Shown one piece after another: positions 37,842 through 47,656 of a stretch of DNA of 64,000 nucleotides. The DNA is from Campylobacter sp. US33a (GTDB taxonomy: Bacteria > Campylobacterota > Campylobacteria > Campylobacterales > Campylobacteraceae), in assembly GCF_004378855.1 (NCBI RefSeq), contig NZ_RYYL01000003.1, positions 1-64,000 of the forward strand, written 5' to 3'. The stretch's first letter is position 1; every line of letters starts with the position of its first letter. Below the pieces are notes generated by a model. The model saw only the letters and a list, made by a program, of their open reading frames with translations, was not told the DNA's origin and searched no databases. Position numbers and translations under genes: made by a program.

Positions 37842-38999
37842 ATGAAAAAAGTCGGCATAGTCATCCCCATATACAATGTAGAAAATTATTTAAGAGAATG
37901 TTTAGATAGTGTAATCAATCAAACTTTTAAAGATATAGAAATCATACTAGTAAATGATGGCAGTACAGATGAAAACTCACTCAATATTGCAAAAGAATAT
38001 ACTCTAAAAGATAAAAGAATAACTCTAATTGATAAAAAAAATGGTGGATTAAGTAGTGCTAGAAATGTAGGTATAGAATATTTTAGTGGAGAATATAAAC
38101 TTAAAAATAAAACTCAAACTATAAAAGAAAATTCTTTAATAGAATTTAATATAGAAGGTAACAATCCTTATGAAATATATACTGTATATAAAAGCTATAA
38201 GGCTTTCAATGATGAACAAGATTTAACTAACTTTACTTATCCTATTATAGACTATATCATCTTTTTAGATTCTGATGATTATTGGGAACTTAACTGCATA
38301 GAAGAATGTGTCCCTAGAATGGATGGGGTAGAAGTGATGTGGTTTGATGAGTGTAAATATGATGATTTTTTACAAAAACAAAGAGATGATTCTAGTAGAT
38401 TAAGAGATGGAAATTTTATACAAGAAAGTAAGATTTCTTCTTATGAGTGGGCTGTTGGAATTTTAAAAAGCAAGGCTAAGGATTTCTCTTTTGCTTGTAG
38501 CGGTATGATTGATTTTAACTTTTTAAAAGCCATGAGGCATAAATTTAAAGATAATTTATTTGCAGAAGATCATCTTTTTGGAATTTTGTTATTTTCGCAG
38601 GCTAATTATATATACATATATCCTAAAGTCTTTTATCATTATAGAATCCGTGCAAATTCTCTTACTAATCAAGATAAGAAAATCACTAAAGATAATATTG
38701 CTCCGCATTTTAAAGATATTTTAAACGCATTTGATGGGGATGTTGTTCTAACAAAAGAATATTTTAAATACTCTAGCTGGGTTATAACAGCTATTAATTT
38801 AGTTGAGTTTTTAAAAAATTATGAAAATAAAAAATTAACTTTTTTGCTAAAACATAGTATTTTAAGATTTTATATAAAAAATGCCTTTAAAATTAATAAT
38901 TTTAATAAAGATCCTTTGAATGTAAAAGATAAACTAAAGATATTAAAACCTTATAAAATATCAAAGATTAGATATAAAATTATGAGATTTTATATCTAA
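37842..38999 (+). CDS. GT2 family LOS glycosyltransferase, paralogue of the 35645 gene
   Basis: The 385-aa protein is the same length as the upstream paralogue and shares its start (G-I-V-I-P-I-Y-N-V-E-N-Y-L), L-V-N-D-G-S-T-D-E-N, and F-L-D-S-D-D-Y-W near residue 143. The middle and C-terminal parts diverge, and codon use is more AT-rich than in lgtF. The pair resembles Cj1136 and Cj1138 of some C. jejuni LOS classes. The similar 5' ends could allow recombination. It ends 2 nt from the convergent 463-aa gene. Confidence 0.84.
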   Translation: MKKVGIVIPIYNVENYLRECLDSVINQTFKDIEIILVNDGSTDENSLNIAKEYTLKDKRITLIDKKNGGLSSARNVGIEYFSGEYKLKNKTQTIKENSLIEFNIEGNNPYEIYTVYKSYKAFNDEQDLTNFTYPIIDYIIFLDSDDYWELNCIEECVPRMDGVEVMWFDECKYDDFLQKQRDDSSRLRDGNFIQESKISSYEWAVGILKSKAKDFSFACSGMIDFNFLKAMRHKFKDNLFAEDHLFGILLFSQANYIYIYPKVFYHYRIRANSLTNQDKKITKDNIAPHFKDILNAFDGDVVLTKEYFKYSSWVITAINLVEFLKNYENKKLTFLLKHSILRFYIKNAFKINNFNKDPLNVKDKLKILKPYKISKIRYKIMRFYI

Positions 39000-39000
39000 T

Positions 39001-40392
39001 CTATTTCTTGATAGTTTCAGCATGCTTCAAAATTAATTGTAGTATATTTTTAATATCTTCTTTACCATAAATTTTCAAAAAAGTATAATTTTCTAAAACA
39101 AATTCTAAATCATCGTATTTTGGTTTAAAACCTTGCGATATCTTCACTAAAGCTTTTTCTAAATCATTTTTAGATCGTATATTAAAACACTCTTGCAACA
39201 ATTCAATAAAACTAGTATTTTCTCCAAAATGCAGTACAGGCTTTTGGTTATAAACGGCTTCTATTTGCGAAGTAGATCCAATCCCACAAATTACTTGAGC
39301 TGCTTGTATAAGTTTGCTAGAATTTGCATTTATATCAATAATTCGAACATTTTTAATACTTTCTAATGTTTCATAAAACCTCAAACCCCTAAAATAGTGA
39401 ATATTTCTTATATGAGAAATATATTGCTCGTAAATAAAAAATTGATGAGGATGCTCTTTAACATATATCTTCCAACCACTAGGCAATAAAACTGACAATA
39501 ATTCAATAATAAATAATTGCGAAGATAAAATGGTTCTATTCATAATTGAAGCTTCAGGTTCTAAATGCAAGGGAAAATAAATAAATTTTTCATTCCATTC
39601 CGGTTGCGTTGCAATTTTATTATATATTTTTCGAAGATTTTTTATATAATGTGCTTGTTGATAAATTTCATGCTTAAAAAGATAACAAAAATCTCTTTTA
39701 CATATTAAATCATATTCCGCAACCTCCCCTAACAACATTTTTTGTGCAACTCTAGCTAAAGTTTTGATTCTTGTTTTAAAAAAATATTTAATAGGTTTTT
39801 TTAAACCAACTTTATCTTGAGTCTTAGGATTAAAATACTCTTTCAAATTAACTTTTAACATACCCGAGTCAGTAATTTTCAAAAATTTTTTCTCATTATA
39901 ATATAATATTTGATATATACCCCAATTATTATTACCACAAGAAAGCGAAAGAATATAAATCGGAATATTAAGTTTTTTAGCAATATCAAAAGGAATACTA
40001 TCACAATCTCCACCATGCTCAATTTGATTTGAAAAAATCATATCTATTTGATTATTATTAAAAAAATCTAACCAAAAAGAAAGAGCTTTGTAGTATAAAT
40101 TTTGTATAAAACCCATATCTAAAAAAAATCTACGATAATAATTTTCAACTTTTATCTGAGTGTTTCTAAATTCCTCTATTTCTTTATAAGTCAAATTGTA
40201 CTTAATTTTATGAATAATCTTTGTTTTTTCTCTCGCTAAACCTCTAGGATAAATAAAATTTACAACATTTTTATATTTTTCAAGACCTTTGACAGCTTTA
40301 TTGGCAATCAACATTTGTATATTGATATCTGGATGAGACAAAAATTGTTCAATTAATGTTAAATCAGAATCTAATAATATTATTTTCATCAT
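39001..40392 (-). CDS. Unrecognised glycan-locus protein with GT-B-like C-terminal half
   Basis: The 463-aa protein has no signal peptide or membrane helix. The N-terminal half (about 1-230) starts I-I-L-L-D-S-D-L-T-L-I and carries I-E-H-G-G-D-C-D near 123 and L-S-L-S-C-G-N-N-N-W near 149. The C-terminal half has Y-F-P-L-H-L-E-P-E near 276, Y-V-K-E-H-P near 315 and G-I-G-S-T-S-Q-I-E near 385, resembling the C-terminal lobe of capsule/KpsC-type and GT-B transferases. Base composition is very AT-rich, suggesting recent acquisition. Probably a sugar or phosphosugar transferase; substrate unknown. Confidence 0.68.
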   Translation of the reverse strand: MMKIILLDSDLTLIEQFLSHPDINIQMLIANKAVKGLEKYKNVVNFIYPRGLAREKTKIIHKIKYNLTYKEIEEFRNTQIKVENYYRRFFLDMGFIQNLYYKALSFWLDFFNNNQIDMIFSNQIEHGGDCDSIPFDIAKKLNIPIYILSLSCGNNNWGIYQILYYNEKKFLKITDSGMLKVNLKEYFNPKTQDKVGLKKPIKYFFKTRIKTLARVAQKMLLGEVAEYDLICKRDFCYLFKHEIYQQAHYIKNLRKIYNKIATQPEWNEKFIYFPLHLEPEASIMNRTILSSQLFIIELLSVLLPSGWKIYVKEHPHQFFIYEQYISHIRNIHYFRGLRFYETLESIKNVRIIDINANSSKLIQAAQVICGIGSTSQIEAVYNQKPVLHFGENTSFIELLQECFNIRSKNDLEKALVKISQGFKPKYDDLEFVLENYTFLKIYGKEDIKNILQLILKHAETIKK

Positions 40393-40439
40393 TATTTTCT
40401 CACTTACTTTTAAAATTATTTAAATAAAAAATAATTATT

Positions 40440-41258
40440 TTATTCTAAAACAATAATTCTAAGTTTCAAATCCCTCTCCTCTTTCCCCAAAATCTCAAGC
40501 ATATTTTCGCAAAATTTACTACTTGTCAATCCCAAAGAAAGTTTTTGTATGATTTCATTGCTTCTTTTTTTATGCTCGTAATTTTGCCATAAAATTTCTT
40601 TATTTTTGTTTTCATATCTACCATTTTCATTAAATTCATAGCGATATATACATTCTTGTGATACAAAAAAACTCTCACTTAATATAAAATTTATATAGTT
40701 AAAAAGCACATCTTCTCCATAACAAAGTCTTTCTTTGAAATCAACATATTCAAAACTTTTTAAAATCAAATTTTTCCTATATACTTTTGCCCAAACACTC
40801 CAACAAAAATGTTTTTGCTTAAGTAAAAATTCCAAAAAATCATCTTTTTTAAAAAGCTCATCTTGTTTAAATCTATAAAATTTCTTAAATTTTACCCTAT
40901 GTACATACGCATCAAACACTACCATATCTACATTTTTAATTTTTTCAAACCCAAGCTCACAAGCATTAAGCTCTAAATAATCATCAGGATCTAAAAACAT
41001 TATAAAATCTGATTTTGCATTAAAAGCACCTATATTCCTACTAGCAAAAGTTCCTAAATTTTCTTCATTATGTATGATTTTTATCCTATCATCTTTACTA
41101 GCATATTCTTTAGCTATATCGATACTTTTATCATTGCCAAGGTCATCTACCACAATGATTTCTATATCTTTAAAAGTTTGATTAATGCAACTTTCTAATG
41201 CTCTAGCTATATATTTTTCCACATTATAAGTTGGTAGTATGATGGAAATTTGACTCAT
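40440..41258 (-). CDS. WlaN/CgtB-like GT2 galactosyltransferase family protein
   Basis: The N-terminus (S-Q-I-S-I-I-L-P-T-Y-N-V-E-K-Y-I-A-R-A-L) and F-L-D-P-D-D-Y-L-E-L-N near residue 90 match the beta-1,3-galactosyltransferases WlaN/CgtB of C. jejuni, which build the ganglioside-like outer core. The protein here is 272 aa, shorter than the roughly 300 aa I recall, and from about residue 67 the sequence departs from theirs (N-L-G-T-F-A-S-R-N-I-G-A). Linkage specificity may therefore differ. The poly-G tract known in wlaN is not seen. It is divergent from waaF. Confidence 0.78.
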   Translation of the reverse strand: MSQISIILPTYNVEKYIARALESCINQTFKDIEIIVVDDLGNDKSIDIAKEYASKDDRIKIIHNEENLGTFASRNIGAFNAKSDFIMFLDPDDYLELNACELGFEKIKNVDMVVFDAYVHRVKFKKFYRFKQDELFKKDDFLEFLLKQKHFCWSVWAKVYRKNLILKSFEYVDFKERLCYGEDVLFNYINFILSESFFVSQECIYRYEFNENGRYENKNKEILWQNYEHKKRSNEIIQKLSLGLTSSKFCENMLEILGKEERDLKLRIIVLE

Positions 41259-41278
41259 ATTAGCTCTTTATTTTTTGA

Positions 41279-41284
41279 TATAAT
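41279..41284 (+). promoter_or_regulatory. -10 box of waaF
   Basis: TATAAT 26 nt before the waaF ATG in the divergent gap; AAGGAAA ribosome site at 41301-41307. Confidence 0.5.
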
Positions 41285-41310
41285 TATAGCTTTTATTTTT
41301 AAGGAAAATC

Positions 41311-42231
41311 ATGAATATTTTTATCAACCTTCCTACTTGGCTTGGCGATGCAGTGATGGCTAGTGCGGCTATTTATGCTATAAAAGAAAAATATCCCCAA
41401 GCTAAATTTACTTTTTATGGTTCTTTTGTGAGTACAGAGCTTTTTAAACGCTTTGAAAATGCTCAAATTTTAGTAGAAAATAAAAAGCAAAGATATAGGC
41501 AAATTTTACAAGCTAGAAAAAACCTTGGTAAATTTGATCTAGCTTTTTCGTTTCGCTCGGCATTTTCAAGTAAGATCATTTTAAATCTAATCAAAGCAAA
41601 AAAAAGATTTTATTTTAATAAAAATATTCTAAAAGAAGAACATCAAGTTTTAAAATACTTAAATTTCATAGAAAAAGCCTTAAAATTTAAAGCTACTTCA
41701 AATTCTTTAAAACTCCCTATAAAAGCAAAATCAACTCAAAAAATTTTAGGTATAAACCCAGGTGCACATTTTGGAAGTGCGAAAAGATGGGAAGCGAGCT
41801 ATTTTGCAAGAGTAGCAAAAGAATTTAGTTCAACTCATAAAATTTTAATCTTTGGAGTAGAAAGTGAGAGAGAAATTTGTGATGAAATTGAGCAATTTCT
41901 TCTAAAAGAAGGCATAAAGGCAAAAAATCTTTGTGGTAAAACTAGCATTTATACTTTATGTAAAAATATATCCTTGCTTGATTTACTTATCACTAACGAT
42001 AGTGGTCCTATGCATATAGGCGCAGCTTATGGGGTGAAAACGGTGGCTATTTTTGGCTCTACTAAATTTAGTCAAACCTCGCCTTGGCAAGAAAATGCTA
42101 AAATAGCACACTTAAATTTAGCTTGTATGCCTTGTATGCAAAAAACTTGCCCTTTAAAGCATCATAAATGTATGAAGGATTTAAAACCACAAATCGTCAT
42201 CAATGAAGCTAAAAATTTATTAAAAATTTAA
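41311..42231 (+). CDS. waaF: LOS heptosyltransferase II
   Basis: WaaF adds the second heptose to HepI of the inner core, from ADP-heptose. The 306-aa GT9 protein has N-L-P-T-W-L-G-D-A-V-M near residue 5, G-I-N-P-G-A-H-F-G-S-A-K-R-W near 148, and T-N-D-S-G-P-M-H-I-G-A-A near 229, then F-G-S-T near 248. It is the right-hand boundary marker of the variable LOS region in C. jejuni. The partner heptosyltransferase waaC is absent from this window. Confidence 0.94.
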   Translation: MNIFINLPTWLGDAVMASAAIYAIKEKYPQAKFTFYGSFVSTELFKRFENAQILVENKKQRYRQILQARKNLGKFDLAFSFRSAFSSKIILNLIKAKKRFYFNKNILKEEHQVLKYLNFIEKALKFKATSNSLKLPIKAKSTQKILGINPGAHFGSAKRWEASYFARVAKEFSSTHKILIFGVESEREICDEIEQFLLKEGIKAKNLCGKTSIYTLCKNISLLDLLITNDSGPMHIGAAYGVKTVAIFGSTKFSQTSPWQENAKIAHLNLACMPCMQKTCPLKHHKCMKDLKPQIVINEAKNLLKI

Positions 42232-42257
42232 AAAATTCATTCTTTTGATTTTTGTGC

Positions 42258-42263
42258 TAAAAT
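42258..42263 (+). promoter_or_regulatory. -10 box of the MBOAT gene
   Basis: GC-TAAAAT 28 nt before the ATG at 42292, with AAAGGAAA as ribosome site. Confidence 0.4.
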
Positions 42264-42291
42264 TATCTCTTTAAATTTCAAAAGGAAAATT

Positions 42292-43798
42292 ATGGTTTTT
42301 TCATCATATGAATTTATATTTGCTTTTTTACCCATTACGCTAATCGTATTTTATTTACTAAAAGCTTGCAATCATTTCTCTTTGGCAAAACTTTTTTTAG
42401 TATGTGCGAGTTTGTTTTTCTATGCTTTTTGGAAAATTGAGTATGTTTTTATCTTACTTTTTTCAATGTTTATAAATTTTTTCTTAGCAAGTTTTATACT
42501 TAAAAAACAAAATGGGGGGGGGGTATTGGTTTTTAGTCCTAGGCATAAGCTTTAATCTTTTACTTTTAGGCTTTTTTAAATACACAAATTTTTTACTAGA
42601 AAATTTCAATGCTTTTACAAAAGTAATCCATCTTGATTTTAACATTCCTTTACCACATATACTTTTGCCTTTAGCGATTTCATTTTTTACCTTTCAGCAA
42701 ATTGCCTTTTTGGTGGATTGCTACAAAAAAAGCAATATAGAAGATCTAAAAGCAAAAAATTCTTATAAAATCGATTGGTTGGATTATTCTTTATTTATCA
42801 CCTTTTTTCCACAGCTCATTGCAGGTCCGATTGTCCATCATAAAGAAATGATGCCACAATTTCACTCGCTTTTAAACAAAGAAAAAGCTTTGATTGATTG
42901 GGAATTTATGGCAAAGGGTTTATTTATCTTTTCCATAGGGCTTTTTAAAAAGGTTTTCATAGCAGATAGCTTTGCTGCATGGGCTAATGCGGGATTTACT
43001 TTAGTGCAAAATGGTGGGGCTTTAAATATCTTTGAAGCTTGGGCAACTTCACTATCTTACACCTTTCAGCTTTATTTTGACTTTAGCGGGTATTGTGATA
43101 TGGCTATAGGTTTAGCACTTTTCTTTGGGATTATTTTACCGATAAACTTTAACTCCCCTTATAAAGCCTTAAATATAGCTAATTTTTGGAGAGGATGGCA
43201 TATAACTTTAGGAAGATTTTTAAAAGATTATTTATACATCCCACTAGGCGGAAACCGCGTAAGCAAAATCATCAATCTAAGAAATCTTTTCATTGTGGCA
43301 TTTTTAAGCGGAGTTTGGCATGGAGCTGGATGGGGCTTTGTGGTATGGGGCAGTTTGCACGCTATAGCTATGGTAAGTCATAGAATTTATAGCTTTTTAG
43401 TAGTCGGAAAAAGCTTTTTAAACTCTAAAATTTACAAAGTATTTGCATGGCTACTTACTTTTAATTTTTTAAATATAGCTTGGGTGTTTTTTAGAAGTGA
43501 GAATTTAAGTGGTGCGATAAATATCTTAAAAGCAATGTTTGGTATAACTTGGGTGGAGTTGCCTTATAAATGGCATAGAATGCCAGAAAGTTTAGCGCGT
43601 ATTGGTGGTAGAAATGATACTTTATTTTATATCATCATCGCATTTATCCTTTGTCTTTGTTTTAAAAATAGCATACAAATGCTTGATAATTTTAAACCAA
43701 GTATCAAAAATTCCATCATTATAATGCTATTTTTATATATAGCTTTGATTATGCTTGGCGTTACTCCATACACTGAATTTATTTATTTTAATTTTTAA
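42292..43798 (+). CDS. Phase-variable MBOAT O-acyltransferase, frame-shifted (OFF) here
   Basis: MBOAT proteins of the AlgI/PatA/DltB type pass acetyl groups across the inner membrane for attachment to surface glycans. Residues 1-74 are encoded from 42292 and the rest in the next frame from 42512. The two join at a G10 tract (42514-42523) and a G9 tract would restore one frame of about 500 aa, the family's usual length. With G10 the product stops at 42555. Downstream are many membrane helices and the catalytic-His block G-V-W-H-G-A-G-W. The next gene looks like its periplasmic partner. In Campylobacter such tracts switch genes on and off. Confidence 0.86.
42514..42523 (+). repeat. G10 phase-variation tract
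   Basis: Ten consecutive Gs inside the MBOAT gene. Upstream codons run in one frame and the downstream codons in the next; loss of one G (G9) or gain of two restores the full gene. Slipped-strand mispairing at such tracts is well established in Campylobacter. Confidence 0.9.
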
Positions 43799-43808
43799 GG
43801 AAAAAACA

Positions 43809-44924
43809 ATGTTTAAATCTTATAAAAAATTTATACTTTTTTCTTTATTAATTCCTTTACCTTTTATAATTATCCTTTTTACTCTGCTTTATATTCGCGA
43901 TCCTTTTTGGTTTTTTCATAAACCTTGGTTTAGAGAAGAAAGTTTTATGAAAGATATGAGAATGCAAGCTAGAGGCATTATCTTACATAAAGATTTTGAC
44001 TCTGTTATAATAGGTACTTCTATGCTTGAAAATACTTCTGCCAAAGAAGCGAATGAAAAATTAGGTGAAGAATGGATGAATTTATCCTTAGGTGGAAGCA
44101 CTTTTGCTTTAAGATCAGTGATTTTGGAATATTTATTTAAGCATAAAAACATTAAAAATATTATTTATTCTGTAGATATCAGAGCTTTAAATGATTTTAA
44201 AATGCCTGAAGATAAAAATTTCATTGCACTTTACAATGATAATACTTTGAATTTATTTAAAATATATCTTTCAAATCGTTTTGTTATTTGTGCTTTAACT
44301 TTTTCAAAAAAAGAAAAATGTATAGGGAAAAATGATCTTGACACTTTAACAAACTGGGGGATACAAGATCAAAAATATTTCGGCGGTTTTGAAAAGTGGA
44401 GTAAAGGATGGCTGGAAAGCAAAAATTTTAAAAATGAAATATTAAAAGCCCAAAATTTTAAACCTAACTTAAATATAGATATTTCAGATTTTAAAAACTA
44501 TACAGAAAAATATCTTCTAAATTTTATAAAAAAACATCAAAATACACAATTTCATCTCATTGTACCAAGCTATTCAAGATTAAATTATAGAAGACTAAGC
44601 TATGGGGAATATTACAATAAAGATAGCAAATTGTTTTCAAAATATTATGCAATAGTAAGTTGGCTCATCAAAGAAACAAGCAAATATCCTAATGTAAAAA
44701 TTTATGGTTTTGATGATCTAGATTATGCTGATGATATAAGAAATTACAAAGATCCCGCGCATTATAATACTGATATGAATTCCATGCAACTTGATGCGAT
44801 TAAAAACGGCATGCATATTTTAACGCCACAAAATATGGATGAGTATTTTAAAATCATGGAAGAAAAGATTAGAAACTATAATTTAACTCCATTTGTGGAA
44901 TTTATCAAAAAACAAGAAAACTAA
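43809..44924 (+). CDS. SGNH/AlgX-like periplasmic partner of the MBOAT acyltransferase
   Basis: The 371-aa protein has an N-terminal anchor helix (about 8-28) and a periplasmic domain with an SGNH-type serine in I-I-G-T-S-M-L-E-N (Ser71) and a C-terminal D-P-A-H-Y-N (about Asp315, His318), as in AlgX/PatB-type enzymes that move acetyl from the MBOAT protein to the glycan. I start at 43809, with AAGGAAAA upstream; an earlier in-frame ATG lies within the MBOAT gene. It is 10 nt after the MBOAT stop, so the two form one module. No domain hit was run, so the family call rests on motifs and context. Confidence 0.75.
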   Translation: MFKSYKKFILFSLLIPLPFIIILFTLLYIRDPFWFFHKPWFREESFMKDMRMQARGIILHKDFDSVIIGTSMLENTSAKEANEKLGEEWMNLSLGGSTFALRSVILEYLFKHKNIKNIIYSVDIRALNDFKMPEDKNFIALYNDNTLNLFKIYLSNRFVICALTFSKKEKCIGKNDLDTLTNWGIQDQKYFGGFEKWSKGWLESKNFKNEILKAQNFKPNLNIDISDFKNYTEKYLLNFIKKHQNTQFHLIVPSYSRLNYRRLSYGEYYNKDSKLFSKYYAIVSWLIKETSKYPNVKIYGFDDLDYADDIRNYKDPAHYNTDMNSMQLDAIKNGMHILTPQNMDEYFKIMEEKIRNYNLTPFVEFIKKQEN

Positions 44925-44951
44925 AATAGTTAAAAGCTATTTTAGTTTAAA
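44921..44951. terminator. Convergent terminator between the SGNH-like gene and the GT25 pseudogene
   Basis: CTAAAATAG (44921-44929), loop TTAAAAG, CTATTTTAG (44937-44945), then a T-rich run. The left arm includes the stop of the plus gene and the right arm the stop of the minus gene. Confidence 0.6.
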
Positions 44952-45699
44952 TTTTTTCTTTATATAAAAAGCATACAAAATCTTAAAAATACTTGGATAA
45001 AATCTAAAAATTTCTCTTACGATTTTCCTATAAACTTTAAGTTTTTTATTAATGCGTCCAAGATTAGAAATATCACTTTCTAATTTATAATTATGTTTCA
45101 ACAATAAAGGTATTTTAACAATATTTAAAACCTTATGTTTGTAAAATTTATCCATATAATCATCTATGGGAGTATAAATAAATTTAGCTTTTGATATAAA
45201 CTTTTTTGCCGCACTAGGTTTTATTATATAACCTTGCGTCCCCGCAAGTTTTTCAAAACTTAAGTAATATTCATCGCCTAAAGCATATAGCTTCTTATCA
45301 AATAAATAACAAAGTCTTATATATTCATATCTGTCCCGCAATAATTCTTCTATACCCCCCCCCATCATTATTTAAAAACTCGTCGCTAAATTCCACATCA
45401 TCTTCTAAAATAATTATAGGTTCATTAAGTTTTGCGCATTCTTGCCAAAGTTTATAATGACTAATAAAACAACCAATACTTCCCAAATCAAGCTCTTTCC
45501 CAAAAACCCAAGAACCCCACCAAGGAAAATGTTCTTTAAACTCTAAATGCTCATTGTTCTTAGCATCTATCGCTTTGAAAAATATAAATTCTAATTTTTC
45601 TTTTAAATTAGGATTTTTTTCAAAAAGTTTGGCAATTTGCTCTTACATATATTCTTTTCTATCTTGCGAGTGCTCTAAATTTATAATAAAAACTTTCAT
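44937..45699 (-). pseudogene. Broken GT25-family LOS glycosyltransferase (nonsense codon plus G9 frameshift)
   Basis: Reading from ATG 45699 gives [16 protein letters not shown], the GT25 start, but codon 19 is TAA (45643-45645, probably from CAA). The same frame then continues with G-C-F-I-S-H-Y-K-L-W and I-L-E-D-D-V-E-F, both GT25 hallmarks, up to a G9 tract (45355-45363), after which the family sequence resumes in another frame (G-T-Q-G-Y-I-I-K-P-S-A). G8 would join the halves, so the tract looks phase-variable, but the stop codon silences the gene at any tract length. Its start overlaps the gmhA stop (TGATG). Confidence 0.85.
45355..45363 (-). repeat. G9 tract (C9 on the plus strand) in the GT25 pseudogene
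   Basis: Nine consecutive Cs on the plus strand. The upstream EDDVE frame reads through it into a stop within about 10 codons; eight Gs would join it to the downstream GT25 frame. Confidence 0.88.
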
Positions 45700-46259
45700 C
45701 AAAAACCCTCATCTATAATTTGACAAAGTGCGTGGATGATTAAAATGTGCATTTCTTGAATTCTAGCCGTATCATCGCTTGGCACGACAAGATTAAAATC
45801 ACACATTTCATTCATCACTCCACCACCTTTTCCACTAAGTCCTATGCATTGCATTTTTAATTCTTTAGCCTTCTTAAAAGCTTCTAAAACATTAGGACTT
45901 TTTCCACTAGTTGAAATGCCTATTAATACATCATTTTCGCTTCCTAAAGCTTCCACTTGTCTTGAAAAGACAAACTCAAAACCATAATCATTTCCTATAG
46001 CACTAAGCGCTGAAGTATCAGTTGTAAGTGCAATCCCTGCTAAAGCCTTGCGTTCTTTTTTATAACGCCCACTAAGTTCAGCCGCAAAGTGCTGAGAATC
46101 CGCAGCACTCCCGCCATTTCCACAAATTAAAATTTTACCCCCATTTTTAAGGTGCTCACACAAAATTTCGCCCACTCTGGCGATCTGTCCTTTTAACACT
46201 TCACTTGCCTCTAAGGTTTTTTTATGCTCGTTCCATTCTTTTTCTATTAAATTTATCAT
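45699..46259 (-). CDS. gmhA: Sedoheptulose-7-phosphate isomerase
   Basis: GmhA makes D-glycero-D-manno-heptose 7-phosphate, the first step to ADP-heptose. The 186-aa SIS-domain protein has [13 protein letters not shown] near residue 45, [10 protein letters not shown] near 114, and the catalytic H-I-L-I-I-H-A-L near 172. It overlaps hldE by 4 nt in the heptose operon gmhB-hldD-hldE-gmhA (minus strand). Confidence 0.96.
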   Translation of the reverse strand: MINLIEKEWNEHKKTLEASEVLKGQIARVGEILCEHLKNGGKILICGNGGSAADSQHFAAELSGRYKKERKALAGIALTTDTSALSAIGNDYGFEFVFSRQVEALGSENDVLIGISTSGKSPNVLEAFKKAKELKMQCIGLSGKGGGVMNEMCDFNLVVPSDDTARIQEMHILIIHALCQIIDEGF

Positions 46260-47656
46260 TTTTTATCCTTAATCTTTTCTATAATTTTTGTAGTGCTAAA
46301 ACCCTCTTCAAACTCGATTAATTCGACTTTTGAAACCAAATCAGCACCCACTACAAGCTTATCTTTATAATCAGCCCCTTTTACTAAAATATCAGGCTTT
46401 AAAAAGCTTATTAATTCAAAAGGCGTATCTTCATCAAAAATCACCACAAAATCAACAAAATAAAAAGCTGCAAGCATACAAGCTCTTTGAAATTCGCAAT
46501 TTATCGGACGACTTTCACCTTTTAATCTTTTTACACTTTTGTCCGAATTTAAACCAACAACCAAAATATCACCTAATTTCTTAGCTTTTTCGAGATATTT
46601 TATATGCCCAAAATGCACTATATCAAAGCAACCATTGGTAAAAACAACCTTTTTGTTATCTTTTTTTAAAAGTTTTAAAAGCTCTTCTTTGCTTAAAATT
46701 TTTTTCTCAAATTCGCTTTTTTTATAACCTTTTATCTCATCAAAACTCACACTCACGCTACCTATTTTACTCACCACGACAGCTGCTGCTTCATTGGCAA
46801 TCTCACAAGCTTTAAAAATCTCAATCCCACATGATAAACAAAAGGCCAAAACCGCAATTACACTATCTCCAGCACCTGTTACATCATAAACCTCTAAGGC
46901 CTTAGCCGGTGCGATTTGTAATTTTTCATCAAAAAGCGCAATACCTGCTTCAGAAAGTGTGATAATAGAATATTTTAAATCAAACTCATTTTTAAGCTTT
47001 TTAATGCCATTTAAAAGATTTTCACCTTCCAGATTATCAAATTTCAAAGCAGTCGATTTTAAAGCTTCTAGGGCTTCTTTTTTATTTGGCGTTAAAAGCG
47101 TTGCACCACTATATTTGCTAAAATCACTTCCTTTTGGATCAATTAAAATAGGAATTTCTAACCCTCTTGCTTTTTTAATTAAAGCCTTGCATACTTTTGG
47201 TGTTAAAACACCCTTAGCATAATCGCTTAGCACGACAGCTTTAAAATCTTTAACTTTCTCTTCAAATAAAGCAATAAGCTCATCTTCTAGCAAAATCTCA
47301 TTTGTATCTTCTTCATCAAGCCTTAAAACTTGCTGATTATGCGCCATAATACGATTTTTAAAAGGGGTTTTGCGTCCAATTTGCGTCAAAAACTCGCCTT
47401 TTAAATTTGCTTTTAAAAATGAAGCACTTTCATCATCTCCTAAAACTCCAAGTGCAAAAACATCAGCACCCAAACTTTTTAAATTTGCATAAACATTAGC
47501 TGCACCGCCTAATCTTTTATCTTCTTTTTGTGTTTTTGCTACCAAAACAGGGGCTTCAGGACTCACGCGCGAACAATCACACCAAGTATAATTATCCACC
47601 ATAAAATCGCCCACAAGCAAAATTTTAGGCTTTTCTTTGCTTAGCGTTTCAAGCAT
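46256..47656 (-). CDS. hldE: Bifunctional heptose 7-phosphate kinase / heptose 1-phosphate adenylyltransferase
   Basis: HldE phosphorylates heptose-7-P at C1 and later adenylylates heptose-1-P. The 466-aa protein has a ribokinase-like N-terminal domain (to about 310) with G-G-A-A-N-V near residue 50 and D-V-T-G-A-G-D-S near 255, and a nucleotidyltransferase C-terminal domain (about 335-466) with [13 protein letters not shown] near 336. Both domains look complete. It is coupled to hldD and gmhA by short overlaps. Confidence 0.96.
   Translation of the reverse strand: MLETLSKEKPKILLVGDFMVDNYTWCDCSRVSPEAPVLVAKTQKEDKRLGGAANVYANLKSLGADVFALGVLGDDESASFLKANLKGEFLTQIGRKTPFKNRIMAHNQQVLRLDEEDTNEILLEDELIALFEEKVKDFKAVVLSDYAKGVLTPKVCKALIKKARGLEIPILIDPKGSDFSKYSGATLLTPNKKEALEALKSTALKFDNLEGENLLNGIKKLKNEFDLKYSIITLSEAGIALFDEKLQIAPAKALEVYDVTGAGDSVIAVLAFCLSCGIEIFKACEIANEAAAVVVSKIGSVSVSFDEIKGYKKSEFEKKILSKEELLKLLKKDNKKVVFTNGCFDIVHFGHIKYLEKAKKLGDILVVGLNSDKSVKRLKGESRPINCEFQRACMLAAFYFVDFVVIFDEDTPFELISFLKPDILVKGADYKDKLVVGADLVSKVELIEFEEGFSTTKIIEKIKDKK

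Noticed and set aside
41092-41258. Poly-G phase switch in the WlaN/CgtB-like gene
   Set aside because: No G run of seven or more is present in this gene in the window; the frame is intact.
46330-47222. Plus-strand open frames within hldE
   Set aside because: hldE has both complete domains with all motifs; the opposite frames are antisense by-products.
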